Assembly: GCF_036231965.1 (NCBI RefSeq)
Contig: NZ_CP109499.1
Location: 5,580,001-5,644,000, forward strand
DNA length: 64,000 nt
Reading direction: 5' to 3'
Source: Streptomyces sp. NBC_01428
GTDB lineage: Bacteria; Actinomycetota; Actinomycetes; Streptomycetales; Streptomycetaceae
In this document: positions 28,938-37,327 of the stretch, piece after piece
Numbering within the stretch: position 1 is the first letter of the stretch
Layout: each line of letters begins with the position of its first letter
Notes under the pieces: model-generated
Told to the model about the DNA's origin: nothing
Seen by the model: only the letters and a program-made list of their open reading frames with translations
Databases searched by the model: none
Program-made: the position numbers and the translations under genes

Positions 28938-28953
28938 TGAGCGTAGGGCGGTC

Positions 28954-28984
28954 TACGTCGGAACGCAACCGTTTCGTCGTAACG
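28954..28984. promoter_or_regulatory. Operator-like element B (TetR/exporter divergent region)
   Basis: Second copy of the 31-bp element. Its centre CGGAACG-caac-CGTTTCG (28959-28976) is a 7-bp dyad with one mismatch. It covers the expected -35 of the TetR gene, whose candidate -10 TATGCT is at 28988-28993, so autorepression is plausible. The 14-base core (28960-28973) recurs exactly at 61205-61218. Confidence 0.65.
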
Positions 28985-29000
28985 GCCTATGCTGGTCCGT

Positions 29001-29657
29001 ATGACCACGAACGCCGACACAGCCGCGAGTGCCGCCACGCCCGCGCCTGCCGACGGGAAGGCCCCGCGTCGCCGGGCCCCCGCCGGTGCGGCCGTCCTGA
29101 GGGAGGATGTGACCGAAGCAATCCGCGCCGCCGTCTTCGAGGAGCTCGCGGCGGTGGGGTACGCCCGGATGTCCATCGAGGGCATCGCCCGCCGGGCCGG
29201 GGTCGGCAAGACCGCGGTGTACCGGCGCTGGCGCTCCAAGCGCCATCTCGTGCTCGACCTGGTCTCGGCGATCGCCGTCCAGGGTCTGCCCGCCCCGGAC
29301 ACCGGCTCCCTGGAGGGCGACCTCCGCCTGCTCTACGAGGTCACCTCACGCGCCCTGCGGCATCCGGTCGCCGGGCAGATCATCCCCGACCTCCAGGCCG
29401 AGGCCGCCCGCAACCCCGAGATCGCGGACGCCCTCCAGAAGGCGCTGCGGGAGGGCCAGCAGGGTGTCGCGAGCGGCATCGTCGCGGCGGCCACCGCCCG
29501 GGGCGAGGTCCGCGAGGGCGCCGACCTCGACCTGGCCCTGGACCTGATGTCCGGCCCCCTGTACTGGCGGGCGGTCGTGGTCCGCGGTCCCAAGCTCCCG
29601 AAGCCCTACCTGGCCACCCTGGCCCGCACGACGGCGGCGGCGCTCAAGGCGTTGTGA
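29001..29657 (+). CDS. TetR family transcriptional regulator
   Basis: A one-component repressor-type protein of 218 residues. After a 35-residue Ala/Pro/Arg leader, the TetR helix-turn-helix spans about 40-85 (MSIEGIARRAGVGKTAVYRRW); the ligand domain follows with the TetR_C-like DLALDLMSGPLYWRAVV. I chose ATG 29001: a -10 (TATGCT) ends 7 bases before it, predicting a leaderless transcript. ATG 28989 would overlap that -10. It is divergent from the export permease, with two operator-like elements between, so the exporter operon is the obvious target. The 3' end overlaps the convergent ADP-ribosylglycohydrolase by 14 bases. Confidence 0.9.
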   Translation: MTTNADTAASAATPAPADGKAPRRRAPAGAAVLREDVTEAIRAAVFEELAAVGYARMSIEGIARRAGVGKTAVYRRWRSKRHLVLDLVSAIAVQGLPAPDTGSLEGDLRLLYEVTSRALRHPVAGQIIPDLQAEAARNPEIADALQKALREGQQGVASGIVAAATARGEVREGADLDLALDLMSGPLYWRAVVVRGPKLPKPYLATLARTTAAALKAL

Positions 29658-30597
29658 TCCCCTCGACGGGTGTCCGGGGCCCGTCGGCCAGCCGGCCGGC
29701 GAGCCCCGCAAGTCCGTCCGCCCGCAGCACGCGCCCGCCCGAACCCGGCAGGGGGACGTGCAGGACCTCGGTCCAGCGGGCGGGGACGGCTTCGTCCCCG
29801 TACACGGCGCCGGCGAGGGCGCCGGTCACGGCGGCGACCGTGTCCGTGTCGCCGCCGAGGTCGACCGCCGCGCGCAGGGCGTCCTCGAAGGAGTCCGTCG
29901 TCCGCAGCGCCCACACCGCCGAGCCGAGGCAGGGCCAGACCGCGCCGTTGAACTCGGTCGCCCGGTCCGGGTGCCAGTCGCCGGCGAGGACGGTCGCGTA
30001 GCGGGCGCGATGGTCCGGGTGGACCGCGCCCAGGGTGTCCGGGAGCGCGGTGAGGGGATCGTGTCCGACCAGGGCGGTGCGGATCAGCTCGTGGAGGATC
30101 GCCGTGCCCTCCCAGGCCGCTGGGTCGCCGTGGGTGAGTGCGGCGATCCGGCGGGCGGCGGACATCGTGACGTCCCGGCCGCAGGAGGCGAAGAACACGG
30201 CGGAGGTCGCGGCCCGCATCAACGAGCCGTTGCCGGCGGCGCGTTGACTGACCTGGAAGTGCAGGGCGGACGCGAGATCCCAGGGGTCACCGCTGGTGAG
30301 AACCGCTTCCGTCTGAAGGCCGATGTCCTTCGGCTCGGCTGCCGCCCACTGCCGGAACCCGTCGAAGACGTCCGGGAGTTCGAGCCCGCCGTGCCGGACC
30401 AGTGACTCGCCGAGGACGACCGCCATCTGTGTGTCGTCGGTCGCCTCGCCGGGGTCCCAGCCGCCGCCTCCGCACATCTCCCCACCCCGTCCGGGAACGG
30501 GAAAGCGCCGCGTGAACGCCCCTTCCGGCCCGAACTCGAAGGGAGCGCCGAGCGCGTCACCCACCGCGGAGCCGAGGATCGTGCCGATGGCCGTCAT
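29644..30597 (-). CDS. ADP-ribosylglycohydrolase family protein
   Basis: A 317-residue all-helical DraG/ARH-type hydrolase, predicted to remove ADP-ribose from modified macromolecules using a di-magnesium centre. The N-terminal motif GSAVGDALGAPFE, the metal ligands TDDTQM (53-58) and the C-terminal LGGDTDTVAAVTGALAGA are all present, so it is probably active. No ADP-ribosyltransferase gene is adjacent, so its substrate (protein, DNA or ADP-ribose 1''-phosphate) cannot be inferred. It is convergent with TetR and overlaps its 3' end. A short tandem repeat lies between its start and galE. Confidence 0.92.
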   Translation of the reverse strand: MTAIGTILGSAVGDALGAPFEFGPEGAFTRRFPVPGRGGEMCGGGGWDPGEATDDTQMAVVLGESLVRHGGLELPDVFDGFRQWAAAEPKDIGLQTEAVLTSGDPWDLASALHFQVSQRAAGNGSLMRAATSAVFFASCGRDVTMSAARRIAALTHGDPAAWEGTAILHELIRTALVGHDPLTALPDTLGAVHPDHRARYATVLAGDWHPDRATEFNGAVWPCLGSAVWALRTTDSFEDALRAAVDLGGDTDTVAAVTGALAGAVYGDEAVPARWTEVLHVPLPGSGGRVLRADGLAGLAGRLADGPRTPVEGITTP

Positions 30598-30684
30598 GGG
30601 GCGAGCGTACGGGGCGGGCCCGGGCCGGCTCCGGGCGGCGGTTCCGGCCCGGGCCGCGTGGGTGTGCCGCTCCGGGCAGGCCCT

Positions 30685-30720
30685 CCCGTCGGACCCGTCG
30701 GACCCGTCGGACCCGTCGGG
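30685..30720. repeat. Four-unit 9-bp tandem repeat
   Basis: CCCGTCGGA occurs at 30685, 30694 and 30703, with a last unit (30712-30720) ending G instead of A. It lies immediately before the galE stop codon in the gap upstream of the ADP-ribosylglycohydrolase gene. Confidence 0.9.
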
Positions 30721-30723
30721 CCG

Positions 30724-31704
30724 TCAGTCCCGCTTCGCCTCCGGGTGACTGCGGGTCCAGCCTGCCCAGGCCGAGGTGATCATGTCGTCGACGTCGTGAC
30801 GGGCCTTCCAGGCGAGCTCCGTGGCGATGCGGTCGGCGGAGGCGACGACGCGGGACGGGTCGCCGGGGCGGCGGGGGGTGGTGACCGGCGGGCGGTCGTG
30901 GCCGGTGATCGCGTTGATGCGGTCGATCATCTCGCGGACCGAAACACCCTCGCCGCGGCCGATGTTGAGGGTGAGATCGGTGCCGGGCGAGGCTCGCAGC
31001 GCGCGGGCCGCGGCGACGTGGGCCTCGGCCAGGTCGACCACGTGGATGTAGTCACGGACGCAGGTGCCGTCGGGGGTCGGGTAGTCGTCGCCGAAGATGC
31101 GCGGCGGCGCGTTCTCCGTGAGCTTCTCGAAGACCATCGGGACGAGGTTGAAGACGCCCACGTCGGCCAGCTCGGGGGTCGCCGCACCGGCCACGTTGAA
31201 GTAGCGCAGGGACGCCGTGGACAGGCCGGTGGCACGGCCCGACGCGCGCACCAGCCACTCGCCCGCGAGCTTCGTCTCGCCGTACGGGCTCATCGGCGCG
31301 CAGGGCGTCTCCTCCGTCACCAGCTCCACGTCCGGCATGCCGTACACCGCGGCCGAGGACGAGAAGACGAAGGCGGTCACGGACGCGGCGGTCACGGCCT
31401 CCAGCAGGACGCGCAGCCCCTCGACGTTCTCCCGGTAGTAGTGCAGGGGCAGCTCCACGGACTCGCCGACCTGCTTCTTCGCCGCCAGGTGGACGACTCC
31501 GGTGATCGCGTGTTCCGCGAGGGTCCGGGCCACCAGCTCGCCGTCCAGAGTCGAGCCCACCACCAGCGGGACGTCGGACGGCACCCGCTCGGCGATCCCC
31601 GTGGACAGGTCGTCGTAGACCACGGCGTCCTCGCCCGCCTCGCGCAGGGCGCGGACGACGTGCGCCCCGATGTAGCCGGCGCCGCCGGTGATCAGCCAGG
31701 TCAT
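30724..31704 (-). CDS. galE: UDP-glucose 4-epimerase
   Basis: Interconverts UDP-glucose and UDP-galactose, providing UDP-Gal to surface glycosyltransferases. It is an extended short-chain dehydrogenase: NAD-binding GGAGYIG (7-13), SSAAVYG near 117-122, and catalytic Tyr141 and Lys145 in SPYGETK. RYFNVAGA and VRDYIHVVDLAEAH are diagnostic of GalE. Length is 326 residues. ATG 31704 begins MTWLITGGAGYIGAHV and has GAGGGG upstream; the longer open frame through the next gene is chance. Its placement beside polymer glycosyltransferases suggests a dedicated, not Leloir-pathway, role. Confidence 0.94.
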   Translation of the reverse strand: MTWLITGGAGYIGAHVVRALREAGEDAVVYDDLSTGIAERVPSDVPLVVGSTLDGELVARTLAEHAITGVVHLAAKKQVGESVELPLHYYRENVEGLRVLLEAVTAASVTAFVFSSSAAVYGMPDVELVTEETPCAPMSPYGETKLAGEWLVRASGRATGLSTASLRYFNVAGAATPELADVGVFNLVPMVFEKLTENAPPRIFGDDYPTPDGTCVRDYIHVVDLAEAHVAAARALRASPGTDLTLNIGRGEGVSVREMIDRINAITGHDRPPVTTPRRPGDPSRVVASADRIATELAWKARHDVDDMITSAWAGWTRSHPEAKRD

Positions 31705-31769
31705 GTGGGTCGTCCCCTCGTCGGTGAGCCCATGGTGCTCCGTCGTCCGTCGCCATGTGTCCGCGTGTA

Positions 31770-33374
31770 TCAGTGAAGCAGGCGGCCGAGCCTGCGGCGC
31801 AGCACTTCGGTCATTCCTCGCCAACCGGACGCGGTGCGCAGGGCGAGCGCGCCCGCGTGGGTCCGGTACGGCTGAAGGAGGAGGACCCGGCCCACGGAAT
31901 GGTGGACGTCCAGGACGACGCGGCGGCGCAGCAGGCCGGAGCCGCCGAGCGCGTGCGCGGTGACCTCCCGGTCCGTGCCGTCGCCGAAGCGCAGCGTCAG
32001 GCGCAGGTCCCAGGTGCCCGGTGCCAGCTCCGACAGCTCCACCGGTGTCTCGCCCGTCCACACGTCGCCGTACCGGTCGGGCAGCAGGCGGGCCTCGCCG
32101 CGCAGGCCCACCCTGCCGTCCTCGCGGCGGGTGAACACCACGTGCGCCGAGGCCGGACCCGACTGCGCCACCCGCCCGTACAGCTCGTGCAGGCGCAGCC
32201 GCAGCCGGGTGGCCCGCGCGCCGACGTGCAGCTCGGCGTCGACGGCGAGGGGCAGCAGGTGGGCCGGGCGCTCCAGGAAGTGCTCCAGGGTGACCTGCGG
32301 GAGGTCCGAGGACCAGACCGGGGTGTCGTCGGAGGCGCGGGAGTACGGGGGGAGCAGCCGCGCCGGGCGGGCCGCGAGTTCGCGCAGCCGGGGAAGGTCG
32401 CGCGGCGCGGGCGACGCGAGCAGCACACGGGCGAGGAGGCGGCCGGGGGCGCTCGGGTTGAGGGTGAGGTCGGCCGCGTCGAACGTCGAGAGGTAGGCGC
32501 GGGTGTGGTCCCACCAGTCGCGGCGGTAGGCGGCGGTGCGCAGCTCCAGCTCCCGCGTGTACATCCGCAGGTCGTGGTCGAGGAACTTGGCGTGCACGGC
32601 GCGGGCGAGCCGCTTCTCGCCGGCGCCGAGGAGGATCTCGTACGCCGCCCGGTTCGCCTCGGTGCGCGCGCGCCAGTTGGAGATGTCCCCGCGGTCCAGG
32701 GAGATGGACAGCCGCTCGGCGTCGCGCCGGACGTGCCAGACGTACACGGTGTCCGGGATCAGCGCGACGCGCGGCGCGGCGGCCAGGACGCGCGCGCTGA
32801 AGACGTAGTCCTCGTAGGGGTAGCGGCCCTCGGGGAAGCGGATGGCGTGCTCGCGCAGGAAGTCGGTGCGGTACAGCTTGTTGACGCAGAGGGTGTCGTG
32901 CGCGAGACGGGGGCGCCGGGAGGGGTTGGGGAGCACCGCGGGGCCCGCGTAGAGCGCGCGCTCCCAGGGGACTTCGCGACCCGACGGCAGCTCGCGGCGG
33001 ACGCAGAGTCCGGCCGCGACCGGGACGCCGTGCGCCTCGGCGGTGCCGAGCAGGGCGTCCACCGCACCGGGAGGCAGGACGTCGTCGCTGTCGAGGAACA
33101 TGACGTACGGGGCGGTGGCCGCGTCGATGCCGTCGTTGCGCGGGCTGCCGCAGCCGCCGCTGTTGACGGCCCGGTGGATCACCGTCAGGCGCGGCTCCTC
33201 GGCGGCGAGCGCGTCGAGGAGGGCGGCGCTGCCGTCCGTCGAGCAGTCGTCGACGGCGATCACCTCGCGCACGGCGTCGCCCTGGGCGAGGGCGGAGCGT
33301 ACGGCGTCCGCCACATGGGCGGCGTCGTCGTAGCCGATGACGACGACGCCGACCTTCGCGCGATGAGGGGTCAT
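31770..33374 (-). CDS. GT2 family glycosyltransferase with C-terminal beta-rich region
   Basis: A 534-residue enzyme. The GT-A domain (1-240) shows VVVIGYDDAAHVADAV, the NSGGCGSPRND segment and MFLDSDDVLPPGA, which supplies the metal-binding aspartates. The rest (about 330-520) resembles the central region of the 988-residue TagF-like protein, but there is no C-terminal CDP-glycerol transferase domain. It is therefore a single-function relative of the N-terminal two thirds of that enzyme, either a natural short form or one that lost the polymerase. It lies upstream of galE on the same strand, 65 bases away, and probably shares its transcript. Confidence 0.88.
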   Translation of the reverse strand: MTPHRAKVGVVVIGYDDAAHVADAVRSALAQGDAVREVIAVDDCSTDGSAALLDALAAEEPRLTVIHRAVNSGGCGSPRNDGIDAATAPYVMFLDSDDVLPPGAVDALLGTAEAHGVPVAAGLCVRRELPSGREVPWERALYAGPAVLPNPSRRPRLAHDTLCVNKLYRTDFLREHAIRFPEGRYPYEDYVFSARVLAAAPRVALIPDTVYVWHVRRDAERLSISLDRGDISNWRARTEANRAAYEILLGAGEKRLARAVHAKFLDHDLRMYTRELELRTAAYRRDWWDHTRAYLSTFDAADLTLNPSAPGRLLARVLLASPAPRDLPRLRELAARPARLLPPYSRASDDTPVWSSDLPQVTLEHFLERPAHLLPLAVDAELHVGARATRLRLRLHELYGRVAQSGPASAHVVFTRREDGRVGLRGEARLLPDRYGDVWTGETPVELSELAPGTWDLRLTLRFGDGTDREVTAHALGGSGLLRRRVVLDVHHSVGRVLLLQPYRTHAGALALRTASGWRGMTEVLRRRLGRLLH

Positions 33375-33432
33375 GAGTGCGGTCCACGGTCCGGAATCGG
33401 ATGAGTTGCCGCAATTCTCCGTTAAGGGGTCC

Positions 33433-34701
33433 TCAGTGTCCTGTCCGGAGACCGACGAGGGCGCGCCGCGCGCCGCGCGTCCGGCGCTGCGGGATGCGGC
33501 CCGTCGTGGCCGGAGGCAGTCCCGACCGCCACAGCCGTACGAGTGACAGGCCCGCCGCGGTGGCCAGCAGGCCGTTGCGCACGAGCATCAGCAGGCAGCC
33601 CGTCCAGGTGCTGTGGATCACCTCGCCGTACATCGCCGGGTACACGACCGTGCTGACCGCCGTCGCCGCCGCGATCAGCGCGGCGACCGGGCGTTGGGTG
33701 GTGTGCCGGGAGGTCAGGCAGACGGCGGCCAGACCCAGCAGCCACACCATGTACTGGGGACTGATCACCCGGCTCGTCACCGTGAACAGCAGGACGGCGG
33801 CGAGCGCCGCGTCGTACGGGGTGGCCGCGGTCCAGTGCCGAGCCCGCACCCGCCACAGCAGCAGGACCCCGAACGCCGCGACGGTCAGGGCGAGCGAGGC
33901 GGCCGCGACCGAGCTGACGTAGGGGCCGACGAACTCCATGGCGCCGTACTGGTAGCGGGCCGTTCCCGGCCAGCCGGCGTGACGCGCGAACCCCAGTACC
34001 GTGCCGCCGAGCGACTCGATCTGCACGCCCCGGCCGCCCTGCTGGCGCAGGAAGTCGAAGGGGTTGCGGAACGCGGCGGCGAGGACGGCGAGCAGCGCGG
34101 CGGCCGCGACCACGGCCGACGTCCAGGCCTCGCGGGTGGTCCGGCCCCGGGGCGTGCCGATCAGCGCCAGGGCGGGCCACACCTTCACCAGGGCGCCCAG
34201 CGCGGCCAGCGCCCCGCCCGCGCGCGGGGAGCGCGACAGCGCCAGCAGGGACAGCACGGCGAAGGCGGTGACCTCCACGTCGTACCGGGCGAGCGGGATG
34301 TGCAGCAGCAGCGGCAGGCCGAGCACCCACAGCAGGGCGCCGCGCAGACTGCGGCCGGTCCGCCGCCCCGCACACGTGAGGGCGACGGTGATCACCAGGT
34401 CCGCCACGAGGGTGAGCGCCACGAACGCCGTGACGTACGTCAGCCACGGCAGCAGCGCGGGCGCCAGCAGGACGGGCCCCGCGCCGGGCGGGTACTGCCA
34501 CAGCCGGTCGCCCGCCGGGAACGCGCCCTGGGACAGGACGCCGTACCAGCGGAAGTAGAGATGTCCGACCTCGCGGGACACCCCGCCCCGGCCGAGGAGG
34601 CGGAGGTCGTCGTGGGCCAGGAGCCACAGCATCAGCGCGCGGGTGGCGAGCCAGGCGGCGGCGAGGGCAAGCGGGCGGAGGTTCCTGAGGGCGCTCATCA
34701 A
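33433..34701 (-). CDS. Polytopic membrane mannosyltransferase-like protein (GT87/DUF2029 type)
   Basis: A 422-residue protein with about ten hydrophobic helices. GT87 enzymes such as PimE transfer mannose from polyprenyl-phosphate donors on the outer face of the membrane. LARYDVEVTAFAVLSL and LVKVWPALAL are typical segments, with conserved acidic and Arg residues in the first outer loop (GGVSREVGHLYFRWYG). The C-terminus is a basic cytoplasmic tail. ATGs at 34701 and 34698 are both possible. It is divergent from the GT39-like gene across an unusually A/T-rich 90-base gap. The sugar is unknown. Confidence 0.8.
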   Translation of the reverse strand: MMSALRNLRPLALAAAWLATRALMLWLLAHDDLRLLGRGGVSREVGHLYFRWYGVLSQGAFPAGDRLWQYPPGAGPVLLAPALLPWLTYVTAFVALTLVADLVITVALTCAGRRTGRSLRGALLWVLGLPLLLHIPLARYDVEVTAFAVLSLLALSRSPRAGGALAALGALVKVWPALALIGTPRGRTTREAWTSAVVAAAALLAVLAAAFRNPFDFLRQQGGRGVQIESLGGTVLGFARHAGWPGTARYQYGAMEFVGPYVSSVAAASLALTVAAFGVLLLWRVRARHWTAATPYDAALAAVLLFTVTSRVISPQYMVWLLGLAAVCLTSRHTTQRPVAALIAAATAVSTVVYPAMYGEVIHSTWTGCLLMLVRNGLLATAAGLSLVRLWRSGLPPATTGRIPQRRTRGARRALVGLRTGH

Positions 34702-34791
34702 GGCCGGATGGTAAGCCGCATGGATGGGCTATTGCGGGCGATACGCCGTCAATACCGGCCAAAGGTTGTTTAATAGCAAAAAATTTGGCCC

Positions 34792-36381
34792 ATGGTGTAT
34801 GCGTGGGTCAGGCGGTCGGCAGCGGGACGTCCGGAGACAGTGGCTGTGCTCGTGCCCGTGCTCGTGATGCTCGCGATCGGGCTCTGGGGACTCGACCGCG
34901 GTGCCATGTGGCGCGACGAGGCGGTGACCTTCCAGGTCGCCCGGCGCTCGGTGCCCCAGATCTGGCATCTGCTGCACACCGTGGACGCCGTGCACGGCCT
35001 GTACTACCTCGGGATGCACGCCGTCCTCGCCCCGCACCCCGGCGAGATCGCCCTGCGCCTGCCCTCCGTCTGCGGCGCCGCCGCGACCGCCGGCCTGGTC
35101 GCCGCCCTCGGCGTCCGGCTGTGCCGGCCGCGGGTCGGCCTGTGGGCGGGGCTCCTCTACGCCGTCACGCCCATGGCCGGCCACTTCGCGCAGGAGGGCC
35201 GCTCCTACGCGCTCGTCGCGGCCGGTGCGGCGGGAGCGACCCTGCTCCTGGTGCGGGCCGTGCCGTCCCCGCGGCCGGGTCCCTGGTGGGCGTACGGCAG
35301 CACCCTCGCCGTCACCTGTCTGCTGCACGAGATGGCCCTGCTCCTGCTGCTCGCGCACGCCTGCACGCTGGCCCTCGCGCGGCTTCCGGTGCGGATCTGG
35401 CGACGCTGGCTCACCGCCGCCGCGGGGGTGAGCCTCGTCCTGCTGCCGCTGCTCCTGGTCTCGCGGGGGCAGTCCGCGCAGGTCGCCTGGCTGTCACGGA
35501 CCGGGCTCCGCAGCGCGGAGCGCCTGCTCGACACGTTCACCGGCCCGGCGCGGCTCGTGGTCCTGCCCTATCTCCTGCTCGCCGCCCTCGCGTTCGTGCC
35601 CGGCCTGCCCCGCCGCGGCGGGCTCACCCTCCCGGCCGTCGCCCTGCCGCTCGCCGCGGTGCCGCCCCTGGTGCTGCTGACCGTGTCGCGCTGGTGGCCC
35701 CTGTACGACGAGCGCTACGTCCTGTACGCGCTGGCCGGAGCCCCGCTCCTCGCGGCGGCCGGAGCCGACCGCCTCACCGGGCTGCTGCCCCGGCTCGTGC
35801 CGCACGCGGTCCTCAGCGGCGTCCTCGGCATCACCCTCGTCTTCGCGGTCCAGCTCCCGATCCTGCGTCAGGACCGCAGCCCCGACCGTCGCCCCGACAA
35901 CCTGGCCGCGGTCTCCGCCGTCGCCCACCGCGAACTGCGCCCGGGCGACCCGGTGCTGTTCCTGCCCTCGCTCGCCCGGCGCGCGGCCCTGGCCTACCCG
36001 AGGGGGTTCCTGGGAATCCGCGACATCGCGCTGAGCGTCCCCGCCCCGGCCTCCGGCACGCTGTACGGCCAGGAGGCGGACGCCGCCGACCTGCGCCGCC
36101 GGCTGGCGGGCCTCGACCGGGTGTGGCTGGTCGCCGAACCGTTCGCGACGGTGCCCTCCTGGTATCCGGACAGCCCCACCGAACGCGTCAAACTCGCCGT
36201 GGTCGACGAGCAGTTCGTGCCCCGCGAGCAGGTCGTCCGCCGCGGGGTGACGATGCGTCTCTACGTGCGCAGGCCTATGCGGAGCCCGGCGTTTCCGACC
36301 GAGCCGCCCGGTCGAGAGCGGCCGTCAGTCGGTCGAGCCGGTCCCGGAGCTCTCGGATCTCCTCCAGGTCCGCCCCGGTAG
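34792..36381 (+). CDS. Membrane glycosyltransferase, GT39/PMT_2-like
   Basis: A 529-residue GT-C fold protein. After one N-terminal helix the first outer loop carries GAMWRDEAVT, the acidic D-E motif used by ArnT/PMT enzymes, then about ten further helices. It likely transfers a sugar from polyprenyl phosphate to the polymer or to a surface protein. ATG 34792 lacks a ribosome site but lies shortly after TTTAAT (34769-34774). The last 35 residues are Pro/Gly/Arg-rich and are encoded within the convergent ohrR 3' end (107-base overlap), so the native C-terminus may be an extension acquired by stop loss. Confidence 0.82.
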   Translation: MVYAWVRRSAAGRPETVAVLVPVLVMLAIGLWGLDRGAMWRDEAVTFQVARRSVPQIWHLLHTVDAVHGLYYLGMHAVLAPHPGEIALRLPSVCGAAATAGLVAALGVRLCRPRVGLWAGLLYAVTPMAGHFAQEGRSYALVAAGAAGATLLLVRAVPSPRPGPWWAYGSTLAVTCLLHEMALLLLLAHACTLALARLPVRIWRRWLTAAAGVSLVLLPLLLVSRGQSAQVAWLSRTGLRSAERLLDTFTGPARLVVLPYLLLAALAFVPGLPRRGGLTLPAVALPLAAVPPLVLLTVSRWWPLYDERYVLYALAGAPLLAAAGADRLTGLLPRLVPHAVLSGVLGITLVFAVQLPILRQDRSPDRRPDNLAAVSAVAHRELRPGDPVLFLPSLARRAALAYPRGFLGIRDIALSVPAPASGTLYGQEADAADLRRRLAGLDRVWLVAEPFATVPSWYPDSPTERVKLAVVDEQFVPREQVVRRGVTMRLYVRRPMRSPAFPTEPPGRERPSVGRAGPGALGSPPGPPR

Positions 36382-36772
36382 CCGCCGCGATCCGCCGCGG
36401 CACGGACACCGCCCGCTCCCGCAGGGCGCCGCCCTCCTCGGTGAGCCGCACCTGCACGGACCGCTCGTCGCGCGTGCTGCGCTCGCGCAGGACGAGGCCC
36501 GCCGCCTCCAGTCGCTTCAGCAGCGGAGAGAGCGTCCCCGAGTCGAGCCGCAGATGCTCGCCGAGCCGCTTCACGGGCAGCTCGCCGTGCTCCCACAGCA
36601 CCAGCATCACCAGGTACTGCGGGTAGGTGAGCCCGAGGTCCTTGAGGATCACCCGGTAGACACCGCCGAAGGCGCGCGAGGCGGCGTTCAGCGAGAAGCA
36701 GATCTGCTGGTCGAGGCGGAGGAAGTCCCCGTCGGAGGGGGCCGGGGAGATCGGCGCGGGTGTCGCGGTCAT
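36275..36772 (-). CDS. ohrR: Organic-peroxide-sensing MarR regulator OhrR
   Basis: A 165-residue MarR-family repressor that senses organic hydroperoxides through a single reactive cysteine. QQICFSLNAASRAF places Cys25 where OhrR proteins have their sensing thiol. The winged helix includes LTYPQYLVMLVLWEHGE, RLDSGTLSPLLKRLEAAGL and the wing RSTRDERSVQVRLTEEG. ATG 36772 was chosen because it gives the normal OhrR length; TATCCT 6 bases upstream hints at a leaderless mRNA. A near-perfect palindrome between it and ohr is its likely operator. Confidence 0.93.
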   Translation of the reverse strand: MTATPAPISPAPSDGDFLRLDQQICFSLNAASRAFGGVYRVILKDLGLTYPQYLVMLVLWEHGELPVKRLGEHLRLDSGTLSPLLKRLEAAGLVLRERSTRDERSVQVRLTEEGGALRERAVSVPRRIAAATGADLEEIRELRDRLDRLTAALDRAARSETPGSA

Positions 36773-36797
36773 GTCCTCAGGATAGCTCGTGCGAGCC

Positions 36798-36819
36798 ATT
36801 AAGTTGTGCACAACTGAAT
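36798..36819. promoter_or_regulatory. OhrR operator
   Basis: AGTTGTG-CACAACT is a perfect 14-base dyad (36802-36815) and extends to 22 bases with one mismatch per arm. It is central in the divergent ohrR/ohr region. Confidence 0.8.
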
Positions 36820-36832
36820 TGCGTGCTCTAAT
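36804..36832 (+). promoter_or_regulatory. ohr promoter
   Basis: TTGTGC (36804-36809), exactly 17 bases, then TCTAAT (36827-36832). The -35 lies inside the OhrR palindrome, so bound OhrR would block polymerase. Confidence 0.65.
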
Positions 36833-36896
36833 TCTGGTCGTGGGACCGCCGGACCGGCGGTCCCGCCAAGGAATCGACTTGAGAGGGATGGTCCTC

Positions 36897-37310
<414 letters not shown>

Positions 37311-37327
37311 CAGGCGGGCGAGGCCGG

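Noticed and set aside
30724..33414. A single 896-residue protein joining galE with upstream sequence
   Set aside because: Only the last 326 codons have GalE features; the upstream part is antisense-frame read-through of the GT2 gene, which lies in another frame of the same strand.
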